Shown: positions 48,905 through 57,889 of the stretch, one piece after another
How the letters are laid out: each line of letters begins with the position of its first letter
Position numbering within the stretch: the first letter of the stretch is position 1
Origin: Streptomyces sp. HmicA12
Lineage (GTDB): Bacteria; Actinomycetota; Actinomycetes; Streptomycetales; Streptomycetaceae
Assembly: GCF_000373565.1 (NCBI RefSeq)
Contig: NZ_KB891817.1
Coordinates: forward strand, 16,950 to 80,949
DNA: 64,000 nucleotides
Direction of reading: 5' to 3'
Translations under genes and position numbers: made by a program
Notes under the pieces: generated by a model
What the model saw: only the letters and a program-made list of their open reading frames with translations
What the model was told of the DNA's origin: nothing
The model's database searches: none

Positions 48905-50005
48905 GTGGGTTCGGGTCCGGTGGGGGTCGCCGTCGTCGGCGCGGGTGTGATCAGCGGGGAGTATCTGCGGACGCTGTCCCGGTTCCCCGACGTACGTCTC
49001 GTCGCGGTCGCCGACATCGATATCAGCCGGGCCGAGGAGGCGGCTCGCGCCCACTCCGTGCCGGTCGCCGGGGGTCTGGAGACCGTGCTCGGCGTGCCGG
49101 AGGTCGAGCTGGTCGTGAATCTCACGGTGCCGTCGGCCCATGTCGAGGTGGGCCTCGCGGCGCTCCGCGCGGGCAAGCACCTGTACGGCGAGAAGCCGAT
49201 CGCGCTGCGCCCCGACGAGGCGGCGAAGCTGCTCGCCGAGGCCGGGCAGCGGGGGCTGCTCGTGGGCAGCGCGCCGGACACCTTCCTGGGGGCCGGGCTG
49301 CAGTCGGCGCTGCGGGCGGTCGCCGCGGGTCGGATCGGCGCGCCGGTGGCGGCGTCGACGGCGGTGCGCAGTCTGGGGCCGGAGCGGTGGCACCCCTCCC
49401 CCGCGTTCTTCTACCAGCCGGGCGCGGGCCCCCTGTTCGACCTCGGTCCGTACTACCTGACAGCTCTGATGGCGCTCTTCGGCGGTGTGGAGCAGGTCGC
49501 GGCGTCGACGCGCCGGGCCCGTACGGAACGGGTGGCGGGCGCCGGGCCGCTGGCCGGGGAGGCCTTCCCCGTGGACGTACCGACGCATGTGTCGGCCCTC
49601 CTCGACTTCGCCTCGGGGCCCACGGCGGCCTCCGTGTTCAGCTGGGACTCGGCGCGGCCGCATCTGCACTTCGAGGTCGTCGGCACGGAGGGGACGCTGG
49701 CCGTGCCGGATCCGAACACGTTCCGCGGGCCCTTGCGGGTGCGGCGCAACGGTGCGGAAGACTGGGCCGAACTGCCTGTTCAAGGGCGGACGGACGGGCG
49801 GGGTCTCGGGGTGGTCGACCTGGCCCGCGCGATCCGCTCCGGGGCCGCTCCCCGGGCCTCGGGGGCGCTGGCCCTGCATGTCCTTCAGACGATGACGGCG
49901 GTGACGGAGTCCGCGTCGCGGAGTACGTTCATCAGGCCCCCGGGCCAGGTGGTGCCGCCGGAGCCGTTGCCGGTGGACTGGGATCCGGCCGCCGCGACCC
50001 TGTGA
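48905..50005 (+). CDS. Gfo/Idh/MocA-family oxidoreductase
   Basis: A 366-residue NAD(P)-dependent oxidoreductase. The Rossmann start is VGVAVVGAGVISGEYLRTL (about 6-24), with the conserved EKP motif (GKHLYGEKPIAL, about 98) and the C-terminal substrate domain (GAGPLFDLGPYYLTALMALFG). Family members act on sugars, inositols and related polyols. GTG at 48905 follows GGAGG. It converges on the PadR gene with 28 bp between the stops. Confidence 0.9.
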   Translation: MGSGPVGVAVVGAGVISGEYLRTLSRFPDVRLVAVADIDISRAEEAARAHSVPVAGGLETVLGVPEVELVVNLTVPSAHVEVGLAALRAGKHLYGEKPIALRPDEAAKLLAEAGQRGLLVGSAPDTFLGAGLQSALRAVAAGRIGAPVAASTAVRSLGPERWHPSPAFFYQPGAGPLFDLGPYYLTALMALFGGVEQVAASTRRARTERVAGAGPLAGEAFPVDVPTHVSALLDFASGPTAASVFSWDSARPHLHFEVVGTEGTLAVPDPNTFRGPLRVRRNGAEDWAELPVQGRTDGRGLGVVDLARAIRSGAAPRASGALALHVLQTMTAVTESASRSTFIRPPGQVVPPEPLPVDWDPAAATL

Positions 50006-50033
50006 GGGCCGCGGGGAACCGTCCGGACGGTGC

Positions 50034-50567
50034 CTAGGCGTCGTCGAGCTCGGAGATCGTGCGCTCCAGCCACCGCACCCAGAACGTCTCCAGGTCGATC
50101 CCGGCCCGCAGCACGGCATGCTGCAACCGGTCCACCTCGGAGTTCTTCTCCGGCGGGAAGTCCTTCTCCTCGATCTCCAGGTACCTGTCCAACTGTCGCC
50201 GGTGCAGGACGAGATGGCGCCGCAGATCGTCGTCGACACCGGTCACGCCCACCACCGCGGCGGAGCGCAGCCGCAACAGCAGCGGATCACGCAGCGGCTT
50301 CGGGTCCTGCGGCGCCGCCGTCCAGCGCACCAGCTCGGCGCGCCCCTGCGGCAGGACCTCGTACTCCTTCTTCTGCCCGCGCGCGGGGGCCTGCGAGGGC
50401 AGCTCCCGAATGAGTCCGTCGCGCTCCAGTTTTCCCAGCTCGCGATAGATCTGCTGGTGCGTCGCCGACCAGAAGTAGCCGATGGACCGGTCGAACCTGC
50501 GGGTCAGTTCGAGGCCCGACGACGGCTTCTCCAGGAGAGCCGTGAGGATCGCGTGCGGCAGTGACAT
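50034..50567 (-). CDS. PadR-family transcriptional regulator
   Basis: A 177-residue regulator. The PadR winged helix covers residues 1-85 (LPHAILTALLEKPSSGLELTRRFDRSIGYFWSATHQQIYRELGKLERDGLI), and the C-terminal helical part (VLHRRQLDRYLEIEEKDFP) forms the Vir-like dimerisation arm. ATG at 50567. It lies 77 bp after the fadH-like gene on the same strand and is probably cotranscribed with it, suggesting local feedback control. Confidence 0.88.
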   Translation of the reverse strand: MSLPHAILTALLEKPSSGLELTRRFDRSIGYFWSATHQQIYRELGKLERDGLIRELPSQAPARGQKKEYEVLPQGRAELVRWTAAPQDPKPLRDPLLLRLRSAAVVGVTGVDDDLRRHLVLHRRQLDRYLEIEEKDFPPEKNSEVDRLQHAVLRAGIDLETFWVRWLERTISELDDA

Positions 50568-50644
50568 GACGTAAGCCTAGGTGAGGCCCCTCGCCCTGAG
50601 GGGAGCCACGTGGCCGGCGGGCCCGGCCACGTGACACCCCGGTC

Positions 50645-52660
50645 TCAGAGGGCCGCGGCGACCTCGGTGCCCTGCTTGATGGCACGCTTCGCGTCCAGTT
50701 CGGCGGCGACGTCGGCGCCGCCGATCAGGTGCGGGGTGCGGCCGGCGGCCAGCAGGTCGTCGTACAGGGACCGGAGGGGCTCCTGGCCCGCGCAGAGCAC
50801 GACCGTGTCGACGGGGATCAGGTGCTGCTCGCCGTCGACGGTGACGTGCAGCCCCGCGTCGTCGATCAGGTCGTAGGTGGCGCCCGCGATCATCGTGACG
50901 CCGCGGTGACGGAGCTCGGTGCGGTGGATCCAGCCGGTCGTCTTGCCGAGGCCCGCGCCGACCTTGGAGGTCTTGCGCTGCACGAGGTGGACCTGGCGCG
51001 GCGGGGCGGGCCGTTCGGGCTTCGCGAGGCCGCCGCGGTCGGCGTAGTCCATGTCGACGCCCCACAGGCGGAAGTACGTGGCCGGGTCCTGGCTGGCCTT
51101 CTCGCCGCCGTCGGTGAGGTACTCGGCGACGTCGAAGCCGATGCCGCCCGCGCCGATGACGGCCACGCGGTCGCCGACGGGCGCGCCCTCGCGGAGCACG
51201 TCGAGGTAGCCGACGACGCTCGGGTGGTCGACGCCATCGATGGCGGGGGTACGCGGGCTGACGCCGGTGGCGACGACCACCTCGTCGTACGCGTCGAGGT
51301 CGGCGGCGGCGACCCGGGTGTTCAACCGGACGGTGACATCCAGCAGTTCGAGCTGTGTGCGGAAGTAGCGCAGCGTCTCGTCGAACTCCTCCTTGCCGGG
51401 GACCTTGCGGGCGACGTTGAGCTGCCCGCCGATCTCGGACGCGGCGTCGAGGAGGGTGACGTCGTGGCCGCGCTCGGCGGCCGAGACGGCGCAGGCGAGT
51501 CCGGCGGGGCCCGCGCCGACGACGGCGACGCGCTTCTTCAACCGGGTCGGGGTGAGCACGAGTTCGGTCTCGTGGCAGGCGCGCGGGTTGACGAGGCAGG
51601 AGGTGATCTTGCCGCTGAAGGTGTGGTCGAGGCAGGCCTGGTTGCAGCCGATGCAGGTGTTGATGGTGTCGGAGCGGTCGGCGGCGGCCTTGTTCACGAA
51701 GTCCGGGTCGGCCAGCATCGGGCGGGCGAGGGAGACCATGTCGGCGGCGCCGTCGGCGAGCAACTCCTCGGCCAGTTCCGGGGTGTTGATGCGGTTCGTG
51801 GTGACGAGGGGGACGGACACCGCGCCCATGAGCTTCTTGGTGACCCAGGTGTACGCGCCGCGCGGCACGGACGTCGCGATGGTCGGGATGCGGGCCTCGT
51901 GCCAGCCGATGCCGGTGTTGATGATGGTGGCGCCGGCCGCCTCGATCTCCTTGGCGAGCTGTACGACCTCTTCGTGCGTGGATCCGCCGGGGACGAGGTC
52001 CAGCATGGAGAGCCGGTAGATGAGGATGAAGTCGTCGCCGACGCGCTCGCGGACCCGCTTCACGATCTCGACGGGGAACCGCATGCGGTTCTCGTAGGAG
52101 CCGCCCCAGCGGTCGGTGCGCTGGTTGGTCGCGGCGACGATGAACTCGTTGATGAGGTAGCCCTCGGAGCCCATGATCTCGACGCCGTCGTACCCGGCCG
52201 ACTTGGCCAGCTCTGCCGTGCGCGCGAAGTCCTCGATGGTCTGCTCGACGTCCGCGTCGCTCAGCTCGTTCGGCACGAAGTGGCTGATGGGGGCCTGGAT
52301 CGGGCTCGGCGCCACGAGGTCCTCGTGGTAGGCGTAACGGCCGAAGTGGAGGATCTGCATCGCGATCCTGCCGCCCGCCGCGTGCACCGCGTCGGTGACC
52401 TCGCGGTGCTGCTCGGCCTCCGCCTCGGTGGTGAGCTTGGCGCCGCCGCCCCACGGCCGGCCGGCCTCGTTCGGGGCGATGCCGCCCGTCACCATGAGGC
52501 CGACGCCGCCGCGGGCGCGGGTCGCGTAGAACTCGGCCATGCGCGCGAAGCCGTTCTCGGCCTCCTCCAGGCCCACGTGCATCGAGCCCATCAGGACCCG
52601 GTTGGGCAGGGTGGTGAAGCCCAGGTCGAGCGGGGCGAGAAGGTGCGGGTAACGGCTCAT
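50645..52660 (-). CDS. fadH: 2,4-dienoyl-CoA reductase (FadH type)
   Basis: A 671-residue flavo-iron-sulfur enzyme reducing 2,4-dienoyl-CoA during breakdown of unsaturated fatty acids. The N-terminal half is an OYE-type TIM barrel (PNRVLMGSMHVGLEE, HFGRYAYHEDLVAPS, GGSYENRMRFPVEI). The 4Fe-4S cysteines are CIGCNQACLDHTF and CLVNPRAC at about 335-360, and an FAD/NAD domain follows (VAVVGAGPAGLACAVSAA; VAVIGAGGIGFDVAEYL). Length matches E. coli FadH. ATG at 52660. A palindrome in its upstream region may bind the MarR protein encoded at 54221. Confidence 0.9.
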   Translation of the reverse strand: MSRYPHLLAPLDLGFTTLPNRVLMGSMHVGLEEAENGFARMAEFYATRARGGVGLMVTGGIAPNEAGRPWGGGAKLTTEAEAEQHREVTDAVHAAGGRIAMQILHFGRYAYHEDLVAPSPIQAPISHFVPNELSDADVEQTIEDFARTAELAKSAGYDGVEIMGSEGYLINEFIVAATNQRTDRWGGSYENRMRFPVEIVKRVRERVGDDFILIYRLSMLDLVPGGSTHEEVVQLAKEIEAAGATIINTGIGWHEARIPTIATSVPRGAYTWVTKKLMGAVSVPLVTTNRINTPELAEELLADGAADMVSLARPMLADPDFVNKAAADRSDTINTCIGCNQACLDHTFSGKITSCLVNPRACHETELVLTPTRLKKRVAVVGAGPAGLACAVSAAERGHDVTLLDAASEIGGQLNVARKVPGKEEFDETLRYFRTQLELLDVTVRLNTRVAAADLDAYDEVVVATGVSPRTPAIDGVDHPSVVGYLDVLREGAPVGDRVAVIGAGGIGFDVAEYLTDGGEKASQDPATYFRLWGVDMDYADRGGLAKPERPAPPRQVHLVQRKTSKVGAGLGKTTGWIHRTELRHRGVTMIAGATYDLIDDAGLHVTVDGEQHLIPVDTVVLCAGQEPLRSLYDDLLAAGRTPHLIGGADVAAELDAKRAIKQGTEVAAAL

Positions 52661-52717
52661 GGGGCCCTCCGTGCGCGGCGAACGTCCTGTCTGTTGTAGA
52701 CGACACCCGCACGGTTA

Positions 52718-52731
52718 TGCAACAAGTTGCA
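52718..52731. promoter_or_regulatory. Palindromic operator upstream of fadH
   Basis: TGCAAC-AA-GTTGCA forms a 14-bp dyad 58 bp before the fadH start. A related site, GTTGTA-GAA-TGCAAC, precedes the marR-type gene (54168-54182), which suggests that one MarR protein controls both. Confidence 0.5.
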
Positions 52732-52763
52732 GAAGAGAGCTGCGCCACGCTCCGCCCTGCGCG

Positions 52764-53852
52764 TCAGGGGGTGAGGAGCCGGTTCCGCAGGCCCTGGATG
52801 GTCGCGTCGTCGAGGCCGAGCCCCTTGTGGAGGTACGTGTCGAAGTTCCCGTAGAGGTGATCGACCTCGTCGAACGCGGCGCGCAGCCAGGAGAGTTCGA
52901 CCGCGTCGGGGTTGCCGGTGTAGTCGTTGCTGGCGAGGAAGTCGGCCTCGACGGTCGCGCGCGGGACCCCGAGCAGCGTGAGCAGTACGGCGGTGCCCCA
53001 GCCGGTACGGTCCTTGCCCGCCGAGCAGTGGTAGACGATCGCGCCGGCGTTGGTGTTCACCGCGGTGAGCAGGTCCTTGAAGGCGTGGTCGGCGCCGACG
53101 AAGTTGACCATGAACGGGTAGCCGATGGACTGTCCGAGGTCGGACGAGCCGGAGAAGAGCCCGGCCGCGAGTGCCTGCGCGAGCGTCATCAGCGCCGGAT
53201 CGTGGAACTTGATGCCGTACGCGAGGGAGACGACATCGGCGACCTGGTAGGTGACGCCGGCCGGGACCTTGTCCGGGTCCTCCTTGCGCTCGGAGTAGTT
53301 GCGCAGGTCGACGTCGCGGGTGATGCCCTGGTCGACGATGCGCTGCTGCTCGGCGGCGGTGAGGTTGTTGAGCTTGTTGCTGCGGTACACGACGCCGTAC
53401 TTGACCCAGCGGCCGTCGCTCGTGCGGTAGCCGCCCGCGTCGCGGAAGTTCTTCGCGGAGGCGATGCCGAGGGAGCGTTCGGTGACGACGTAGGCGCCGC
53501 CGGTGTCGGGCGTCAGCTTGAAGTACCAGTGCCGGTCGGCCGCGAGCGTGCCCGCGGGCACGGCGAGGCCGCCGGTTCCGGCGCCGCCGCCGAGCGCGGT
53601 GCCGGGGTCGCTCGCGTCGGGGCGGGTGTGCGCGGTGACGTCCACGTGCCCGGCGGGCGAGGCCCAGCCGAGGGCGTACGAGCCGTCGGCGGCGAGGTGT
53701 GCGGCGGCCTGCGTGAACGGGACGGCCTGCGCGGCCTGCCGCGCCGCGGCGGTGGGGGCGGTCGCGTCGGCCAGGGCCGGCTGGGCGAGTGCGGCGGAGC
53801 CGGTGAGCACCAGGGTGGCGAGTGCGGCCGCGGTCAGGCGTCTGGTCTGCAT
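52764..53852 (-). CDS. Secreted tyrosine-protein phosphatase
   Basis: A 362-residue exported phosphatase of the PTP/DSP-like (Pfam Y_phosphatase3) type. The signal peptide is RRLTAAALATLVLTGSAALAQPALA, followed by a ~90-residue N-terminal domain. The catalytic half begins NFRDAGGYRTSDGRWVKYGVVYRS, and the P-loop is HCSAGKDRTG (catalytic Cys about 283). This class acts on phosphotyrosine and/or phosphoinositide. ATG at 53852 follows GAGGAG. It is separated from fadH by its own spacing on the same strand. Confidence 0.88.
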   Translation of the reverse strand: MQTRRLTAAALATLVLTGSAALAQPALADATAPTAAARQAAQAVPFTQAAAHLAADGSYALGWASPAGHVDVTAHTRPDASDPGTALGGGAGTGGLAVPAGTLAADRHWYFKLTPDTGGAYVVTERSLGIASAKNFRDAGGYRTSDGRWVKYGVVYRSNKLNNLTAAEQQRIVDQGITRDVDLRNYSERKEDPDKVPAGVTYQVADVVSLAYGIKFHDPALMTLAQALAAGLFSGSSDLGQSIGYPFMVNFVGADHAFKDLLTAVNTNAGAIVYHCSAGKDRTGWGTAVLLTLLGVPRATVEADFLASNDYTGNPDAVELSWLRAAFDEVDHLYGNFDTYLHKGLGLDDATIQGLRNRLLTP

Positions 53853-54054
53853 GGTCGTACGTCTCCTCGCGGTGGGGGCGGCGACTTCGGCAGCCATGAT
53901 GTCGAGGGGGCGCTCCGCGTTGAACTGGCCTGCGGATCAAAGTGGGGGCGGGGGTGTTGTGACGGGTGACAAGGGGGGCGGGGTTCGTTGTCGGGTGCGG
54001 GCCCGGTGGGCGCCGGGCGCACCCCGCGGTGGAGCCGCATATCGATACAGCCCA

Positions 54055-54150
54055 GCGCCCCTGAAGCATGCGCTGCGCGCAGCTTCCCCTGGGCGAGCGG
54101 AGCTCGCTTCAGAGGCGCGGGGAACTGCGCGACCAGCCCCACCGGACCCG
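54055..54150. repeat. Streptomyces dispersed intergenic repeat
   Basis: A structured element: GCGCCCCTGAAGC (54055-54067) pairs with GCTTCAGAGGCGC (54106-54118) around a GC-rich loop, followed by CGGGGAACTGCGCGACCAGC. That second part is, as I recall, one of the most common intergenic repeats in Streptomyces genomes. Its function is unknown. Confidence 0.55.
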
Positions 54151-54167
54151 CGGACGAAGATATCCCA

Positions 54168-54182
54168 GTTGTAGAATGCAAC
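54168..54182. promoter_or_regulatory. MarR-type operator candidate
   Basis: GTTGTA-GAA-TGCAAC, a near-palindrome 39 bp before the marR-type start, shares its ATGCAAC half with the site before fadH. It probably mediates autoregulation. Confidence 0.45.
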
Positions 54183-54220
54183 GAGCGCGCCGAAATGACC
54201 GGCCCGAGAGGAAACCGCAC

Positions 54221-54670
54221 GTGGCACAGCCCGAACGAGTCGGGGACCGTGAGTCGTCCGTGGAGACCATCCAGCGGGAGCTGACGTCCTTCGCGCGTCG
54301 CGCCCGGGCGACGGCCGCACGGATGCACCCCGAGCTGTCGCTGGTCTCGTTCACTCTGCTCAGCCACCTCGACGAGCAGGGCGGCTGTCGTGCGACCGAC
54401 CTCGCGGCGCACTACGCGCTCGACAAGTCGACGGTCAGCCGCCAGGTGTCCGCCCTGGAGCGGGCCGGGCTCGTGCTGCGCCGGGTGGATCCGGACGACC
54501 ACCGGGTCCAGGTGCTGCACCCGACCGAGGCGGGTGCGGAGATCCTCCGCCAGGTCACGGTGAGCCGCCGGCAGATCTTCGGGGAGCGCCTCGCGGACTG
54601 GCCCGAGGAGGATCTGGCGCGGTTCGCGGCGTACCTGGTGCGTTACAACGAAGCGTCCCGCGAGGGCTGA
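54221..54670 (+). CDS. MarR-family transcriptional regulator
   Basis: A 149-residue winged-helix dimer. The DNA-binding core is FTLLSHLDEQGGCRATDLAAHYALDKSTVSRQVSALERAGLVLRRVDPDDHRVQVL (about 50-105), with the wing Asp-Asp-His-Arg. Helices at both ends form the dimer interface. GTG at 54221 follows GAGAGG. Its 3' end overlaps the convergent acetyltransferase gene by 28 bp. The matching half-sites upstream of itself and of fadH suggest its targets. Confidence 0.88.
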   Translation: MAQPERVGDRESSVETIQRELTSFARRARATAARMHPELSLVSFTLLSHLDEQGGCRATDLAAHYALDKSTVSRQVSALERAGLVLRRVDPDDHRVQVLHPTEAGAEILRQVTVSRRQIFGERLADWPEEDLARFAAYLVRYNEASREG

Positions 54671-55398
54671 ACCGCCGCCGGGACCCGCACCGTCCGGAAC
54701 CGCGTGGTGCGCCGCAGCCGGAAGCCGAGGGCCTCGTAGAGCCGGATCGCGTCGGTGTTGTGCGCACTGGTGTGCAGGAACGGTGTCTCGCCGCGTTCCC
54801 TGATCCCGGCGGCGACGGCCCGCACGAGCCGTCCGGCCAGTCCCTGCCCGCGGAACGCGGGGTCGGTGCACACCGCGCTGATCTCGGTGAAGCCCGGCGG
54901 GTGCAGGCGCTCCCCCGCCATGGCGGCCAGCACACCGTCGCGCCGGATGCCCAGATACGTGCCGAGCTCGATGGTCCGCGCCTCGAACGGCCCGGGTTGT
55001 GTGCGGGCCACGAGGTCGAGCATCTCCGGCACGTCGGTCTCGCTCAGCCGCACCGCCTCAGCGTCGTGGGCCGCGTCCACGCCGTCGTCGACGAGCTGGA
55101 CGCCCGGCATGTCGAACGTGGCCTCCCAGTCGTCGGGCAGGTCCAGGCGGATGCCGGGCACCGGCACGGTCCCGTCGGCGGCGGCGAAGGCGGCGAGGTC
55201 CGGCCATTCCTCGGCGGTGAAGTCGTCGGGCAGCGCGAGCCACGGCGAGACGTCGGGCCCGTAGCGCAGCACGCGCCCGCTGCGCTCCGCGAAGTGGGCG
55301 TGGGGTCCGGTGAGCGCGGCGTACGCGGGGTTGTCGAGCGGGTGCGCCCCGGCGTCGGGGACGGTGCCGCCCCCGCGCTCTTCGTACGTCTGCGTCAT
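54643..55398 (-). CDS. GNAT-family N-acetyltransferase (FR47-like)
   Basis: A 251-residue protein: an N-terminal ~115-residue region of unknown fold, then a GNAT domain. The acetyl-CoA loop is VCTDPAFRGQGLAGRLVRAVAAGIRERG (about 195-222), with the final strand HTSAHNTDAIRLYEALGFRL. The layout is that of FR47-like GNATs. ATG at 55398 after AGGGGTC. Overlaps marR at the 3' end. Confidence 0.82.
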   Translation of the reverse strand: MTQTYEERGGGTVPDAGAHPLDNPAYAALTGPHAHFAERSGRVLRYGPDVSPWLALPDDFTAEEWPDLAAFAAADGTVPVPGIRLDLPDDWEATFDMPGVQLVDDGVDAAHDAEAVRLSETDVPEMLDLVARTQPGPFEARTIELGTYLGIRRDGVLAAMAGERLHPPGFTEISAVCTDPAFRGQGLAGRLVRAVAAGIRERGETPFLHTSAHNTDAIRLYEALGFRLRRTTRFRTVRVPAAVQPSRDASL

Positions 55399-55603
55399 CG
55401 GGACCCCTTCGGTCGTGGCCGGCCGGGACCGGTCGGTTTCATCGTGCGGCGCGCCGAGGCGCCCCATGATCCAACCTCCTCGCGGGGGTCGCGCATTCCC
55501 GGACGCACACGGTGTTCACGAGGTCGCAACGCGTTCACGGAGTCGCAACACCGTCGCAAGGTCCGGCGTTGCCGTGCGGTGATCGTCTTGGCATGCTGGC
55601 GCG

Positions 55604-56257
55604 ATGCCGCCGATGCCACTCAGTGAACATGTCGAGGCCCTGCTCACCACGGCCGACTCGGGACGCCTGCCGATCGTCGCCGCGGGCGACCCGGTGCTGC
55701 GCCGTCCGGCCGAGCCCGTCGACGGGCAGCTCTCCGACGGACTCCTCGCCCGGCTCGTCGAGGCGATGCGGGTCACGATGCACGCGGCGCCCGGGGTGGG
55801 CCTGGCCGCGCCGCAGGTCGGGGTGGGCCTGCGGCTCGCCGTCATCGAGGACGCGGCGACGGTGGTCGAGGAGGTGCGGGCGGCACGGGGGCGGGTTCCG
55901 CAGCCGTTCCGGGTCCTGGTCAATCCGTCGTACGAGGACGCGGGTGAGCGCCAAGTGGCCTTCTACGAGGGCTGCTTGAGCGTGCCGGGTTACCAGGCCG
56001 TGGTCGCCCGGCACGAACGGGTGCGGCTGCGCGCCCTGGACGAGCGGGGGCGCGCCGTGGACGAGGAGTTCGACGGCTGGCCCGCCCGCATCGTGCAGCA
56101 CGAGACGGACCATCTGAACGGCACCCTGTACCTGGACCGCGCCGAACTGCGCTCCCTGTCGTCCACGCAGACACGGGCCGCACTGGAGCGCTGGGCGCAG
56201 CCCACACCCCGACTCGCCGCGGCGGAGCTGGGGTTCGCGCTGCCGGCAGCCGACTGA
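55604..56257 (+). CDS. def: Peptide deformylase
   Basis: A 217-residue metalloenzyme removing the formyl group from new proteins. All three motifs are present: GVGLAAPQVG (about 66), EGCLSVPG (about 123, metal Cys) and QHETDHLNG (about 166, HExxH). Streptomyces carry several def genes; nothing here is close to fmt, so this is one of the additional copies. ATG at 55604. Confidence 0.93.
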   Translation: MPPMPLSEHVEALLTTADSGRLPIVAAGDPVLRRPAEPVDGQLSDGLLARLVEAMRVTMHAAPGVGLAAPQVGVGLRLAVIEDAATVVEEVRAARGRVPQPFRVLVNPSYEDAGERQVAFYEGCLSVPGYQAVVARHERVRLRALDERGRAVDEEFDGWPARIVQHETDHLNGTLYLDRAELRSLSSTQTRAALERWAQPTPRLAAAELGFALPAAD

Positions 56258-56260
56258 CCG

Positions 56261-57055
56261 TCAGGCCAGTTCCGGCATCTCGCCCTTGGCGTTGCTCACG
56301 TCGATGATCGAGAACGCGCAGCCCTGCGGGTCGGCGATCGAGGCGCACCGGCCGAAGGGGCTGTCCATCGGCCCGAAGTACACCTTCCCGCCCAGGCGTT
56401 GGACGGTGGCCACGGCGGCGTCGCAGTCCTCGACGACGAAGTACACGTTGACGTACGACGGCACGTGCGCGGGGAAGTCGTCGGTCATCTGCATGCGCCC
56501 GAGGCTCGGCGCGCCGTCGAGCTGCCAGACGTCGAAGTCCATGTTCTCGTCGGGGATCGTCTTCACCTCGTACGGGAAGACGGACGTGAAGAAGGCGTCG
56601 GTCTTGGCGGCGTCCCGGGTGTTGACCTCGGCCCAACAGAACGCGCCGGGCTCGTTGACCTTCTCGAAGCCCTCGTGCGATGCGGGCTGCCAGAGGCTGA
56701 ACATGACGCCGGCCGGGTCCTGGACGGTGACCATCGTGCCGAAGTCGCCGACCTGCATCGGCTCCGTCATCAGTGTGCCGCCCGCGCTGCGGGCCTTGGC
56801 GGCGCTCGCGGTCACGTCCGGGGCCGCGAGGTACAGGTTCCAGGACGGCGGAACGCCTTCCGTGCCCGGCATCTGCGGCACCAGCGCGGCGACGTGCTTG
56901 CCGTCGGCCGTCTTCGCCTGCGTGTAGTTGCCGAACTGCTCGGATCCCGGGTCGTAGGACCAACCGAACAGTTCGGCGTAGAAGGCCTTGGCGGCCTCCA
57001 GGTCCGGATACATGGCGTCGGCCCAGACGGGCGAGCCCTCGGGACGTGCGGACAT
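56261..57055 (-). CDS. VOC-superfamily (glyoxalase-like) protein with two domains
   Basis: A 264-residue protein with two tandem VOC domains: about 8-120 (VWADAMYPDLEAAKAFYAELFGWSYDPG, FGTMVTVQDPAGVMFSLWQP) and 135-258 (CWAEVNTRDAAKTDAFFTSVFPYEVK, GRCASIADPQGCAFSIIDV). Two-domain members of this type include hydroxylases and metal-binding resistance proteins. The activity is not predictable. ATG at 57055. Confidence 0.85.
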   Translation of the reverse strand: MSARPEGSPVWADAMYPDLEAAKAFYAELFGWSYDPGSEQFGNYTQAKTADGKHVAALVPQMPGTEGVPPSWNLYLAAPDVTASAAKARSAGGTLMTEPMQVGDFGTMVTVQDPAGVMFSLWQPASHEGFEKVNEPGAFCWAEVNTRDAAKTDAFFTSVFPYEVKTIPDENMDFDVWQLDGAPSLGRMQMTDDFPAHVPSYVNVYFVVEDCDAAVATVQRLGGKVYFGPMDSPFGRCASIADPQGCAFSIIDVSNAKGEMPELA

Positions 57056-57198
57056 GGCGCGACACCCTTCGTCGGGGTCGCCGGGCACGACGGCGCCCGG
57101 CGGGTACGGATCCACGCTAGGCGCGCGGGCCCGGGCGCGCGATCGGTGCGTCCCGTTCCCCTTGCGGCGAAGGGCGGGCCTTCTACGCGAGGGCCGGC

Positions 57199-57807
57199 TT
57201 ACGGCGCGGGGTCGAGTGCGGGCGCCACCACGGCGAAGGCTCCGTCGAGGAGCTCCACCGGGTTCTGCGCCGCGTCGCTCTCGCTCCATCGCTGCAGGAC
57301 GACGTGGAAGGCGGTCAGCGCGGTGCCGGCGGCGAGCCGCGGGTAGAGGTCGGTCCCCGCGTCGCGGCCGACGCGGCGCGCCAGCTCCTCGGCGAGGTCG
57401 TCGCGCCACTGCGCCTGGCGCTCCAGGAAGCGGGCGAGCAGCGCCGGGGTGCGCAGGATCAGCTGGACCACGCGCAGGGCCCGCTCCGTGTCGGCGGCGC
57501 AGGTGGTGACGGGCACGCGGACGGTGTGGAGCAGCGCCTCGGACGGCGGCTCGTCGGCGGGGCGGTCCGCGAGCTCGGCCCGCATGTCCTCGCCCATGCC
57601 GGCCAGGAACTGGACGACGACGTCCTCCTTGGACTTGAAGTACCGGAAGAACGTCCGCTTCGAGACGCCGGCGGCCGCCACGATCTCGTCCACGGTCACG
57701 GTGTCGAAGCCCTTGAGGGCGAGCAGCTGCAGCGCCGCCTCGGTCAGTTCGTCGGCGACGAGCTGCCGCTTGCGCTCGGCCAGGGTCAGATCGGCTCGGG
57801 TACTCAC
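57199..57807 (-). CDS. TetR-family transcriptional regulator
   Basis: A 202-residue repressor. The HTH is ALQLLALKGFDTVTVDEIVAAAGVSKRTFFRYFKSKEDVVVQFL (about 20-62), with a helical ligand domain of the TetR_C_17-like type. GTG at 57807. It is divergent from the SDR gene, and a 9-bp inverted repeat sits in the 82-bp gap, so it very probably represses the SDR gene and itself. Confidence 0.88.
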   Translation of the reverse strand: MSTRADLTLAERKRQLVADELTEAALQLLALKGFDTVTVDEIVAAAGVSKRTFFRYFKSKEDVVVQFLAGMGEDMRAELADRPADEPPSEALLHTVRVPVTTCAADTERALRVVQLILRTPALLARFLERQAQWRDDLAEELARRVGRDAGTDLYPRLAAGTALTAFHVVLQRWSESDAAQNPVELLDGAFAVVAPALDPAP

Positions 57808-57832
57808 CCCGGCATCGTACACACCATGCCCT

Positions 57833-57882
57833 CGATGGCACCACGGGCACATCTTGACACCAAGTGCCATCGACGTCAGTCT
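57833..57882 (+). promoter_or_regulatory. SDR promoter overlapping a TetR-type operator
   Basis: CGATGGCAC (57833-57841) and GTGCCATCG (57864-57872) form a perfect 9-bp inverted repeat with a 22-bp spacer. TTGACA (57854-57859) lies in the spacer, and a weak CAGTCT (57877-57882) is 17 bp on. Transcription would begin near the ATG at 57890. Confidence 0.5.
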
Positions 57883-57889
57883 GTGCCGC

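Larger units (their letters stand above)
53853..54220. other. Intergenic region before the marR-type gene
   Basis: This 368-bp gap contains poly-G tracts at about 53940-54000, the dispersed repeat at 54055-54150, and the MarR-type site at 54168-54182. No gene was found. Confidence 0.5.
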
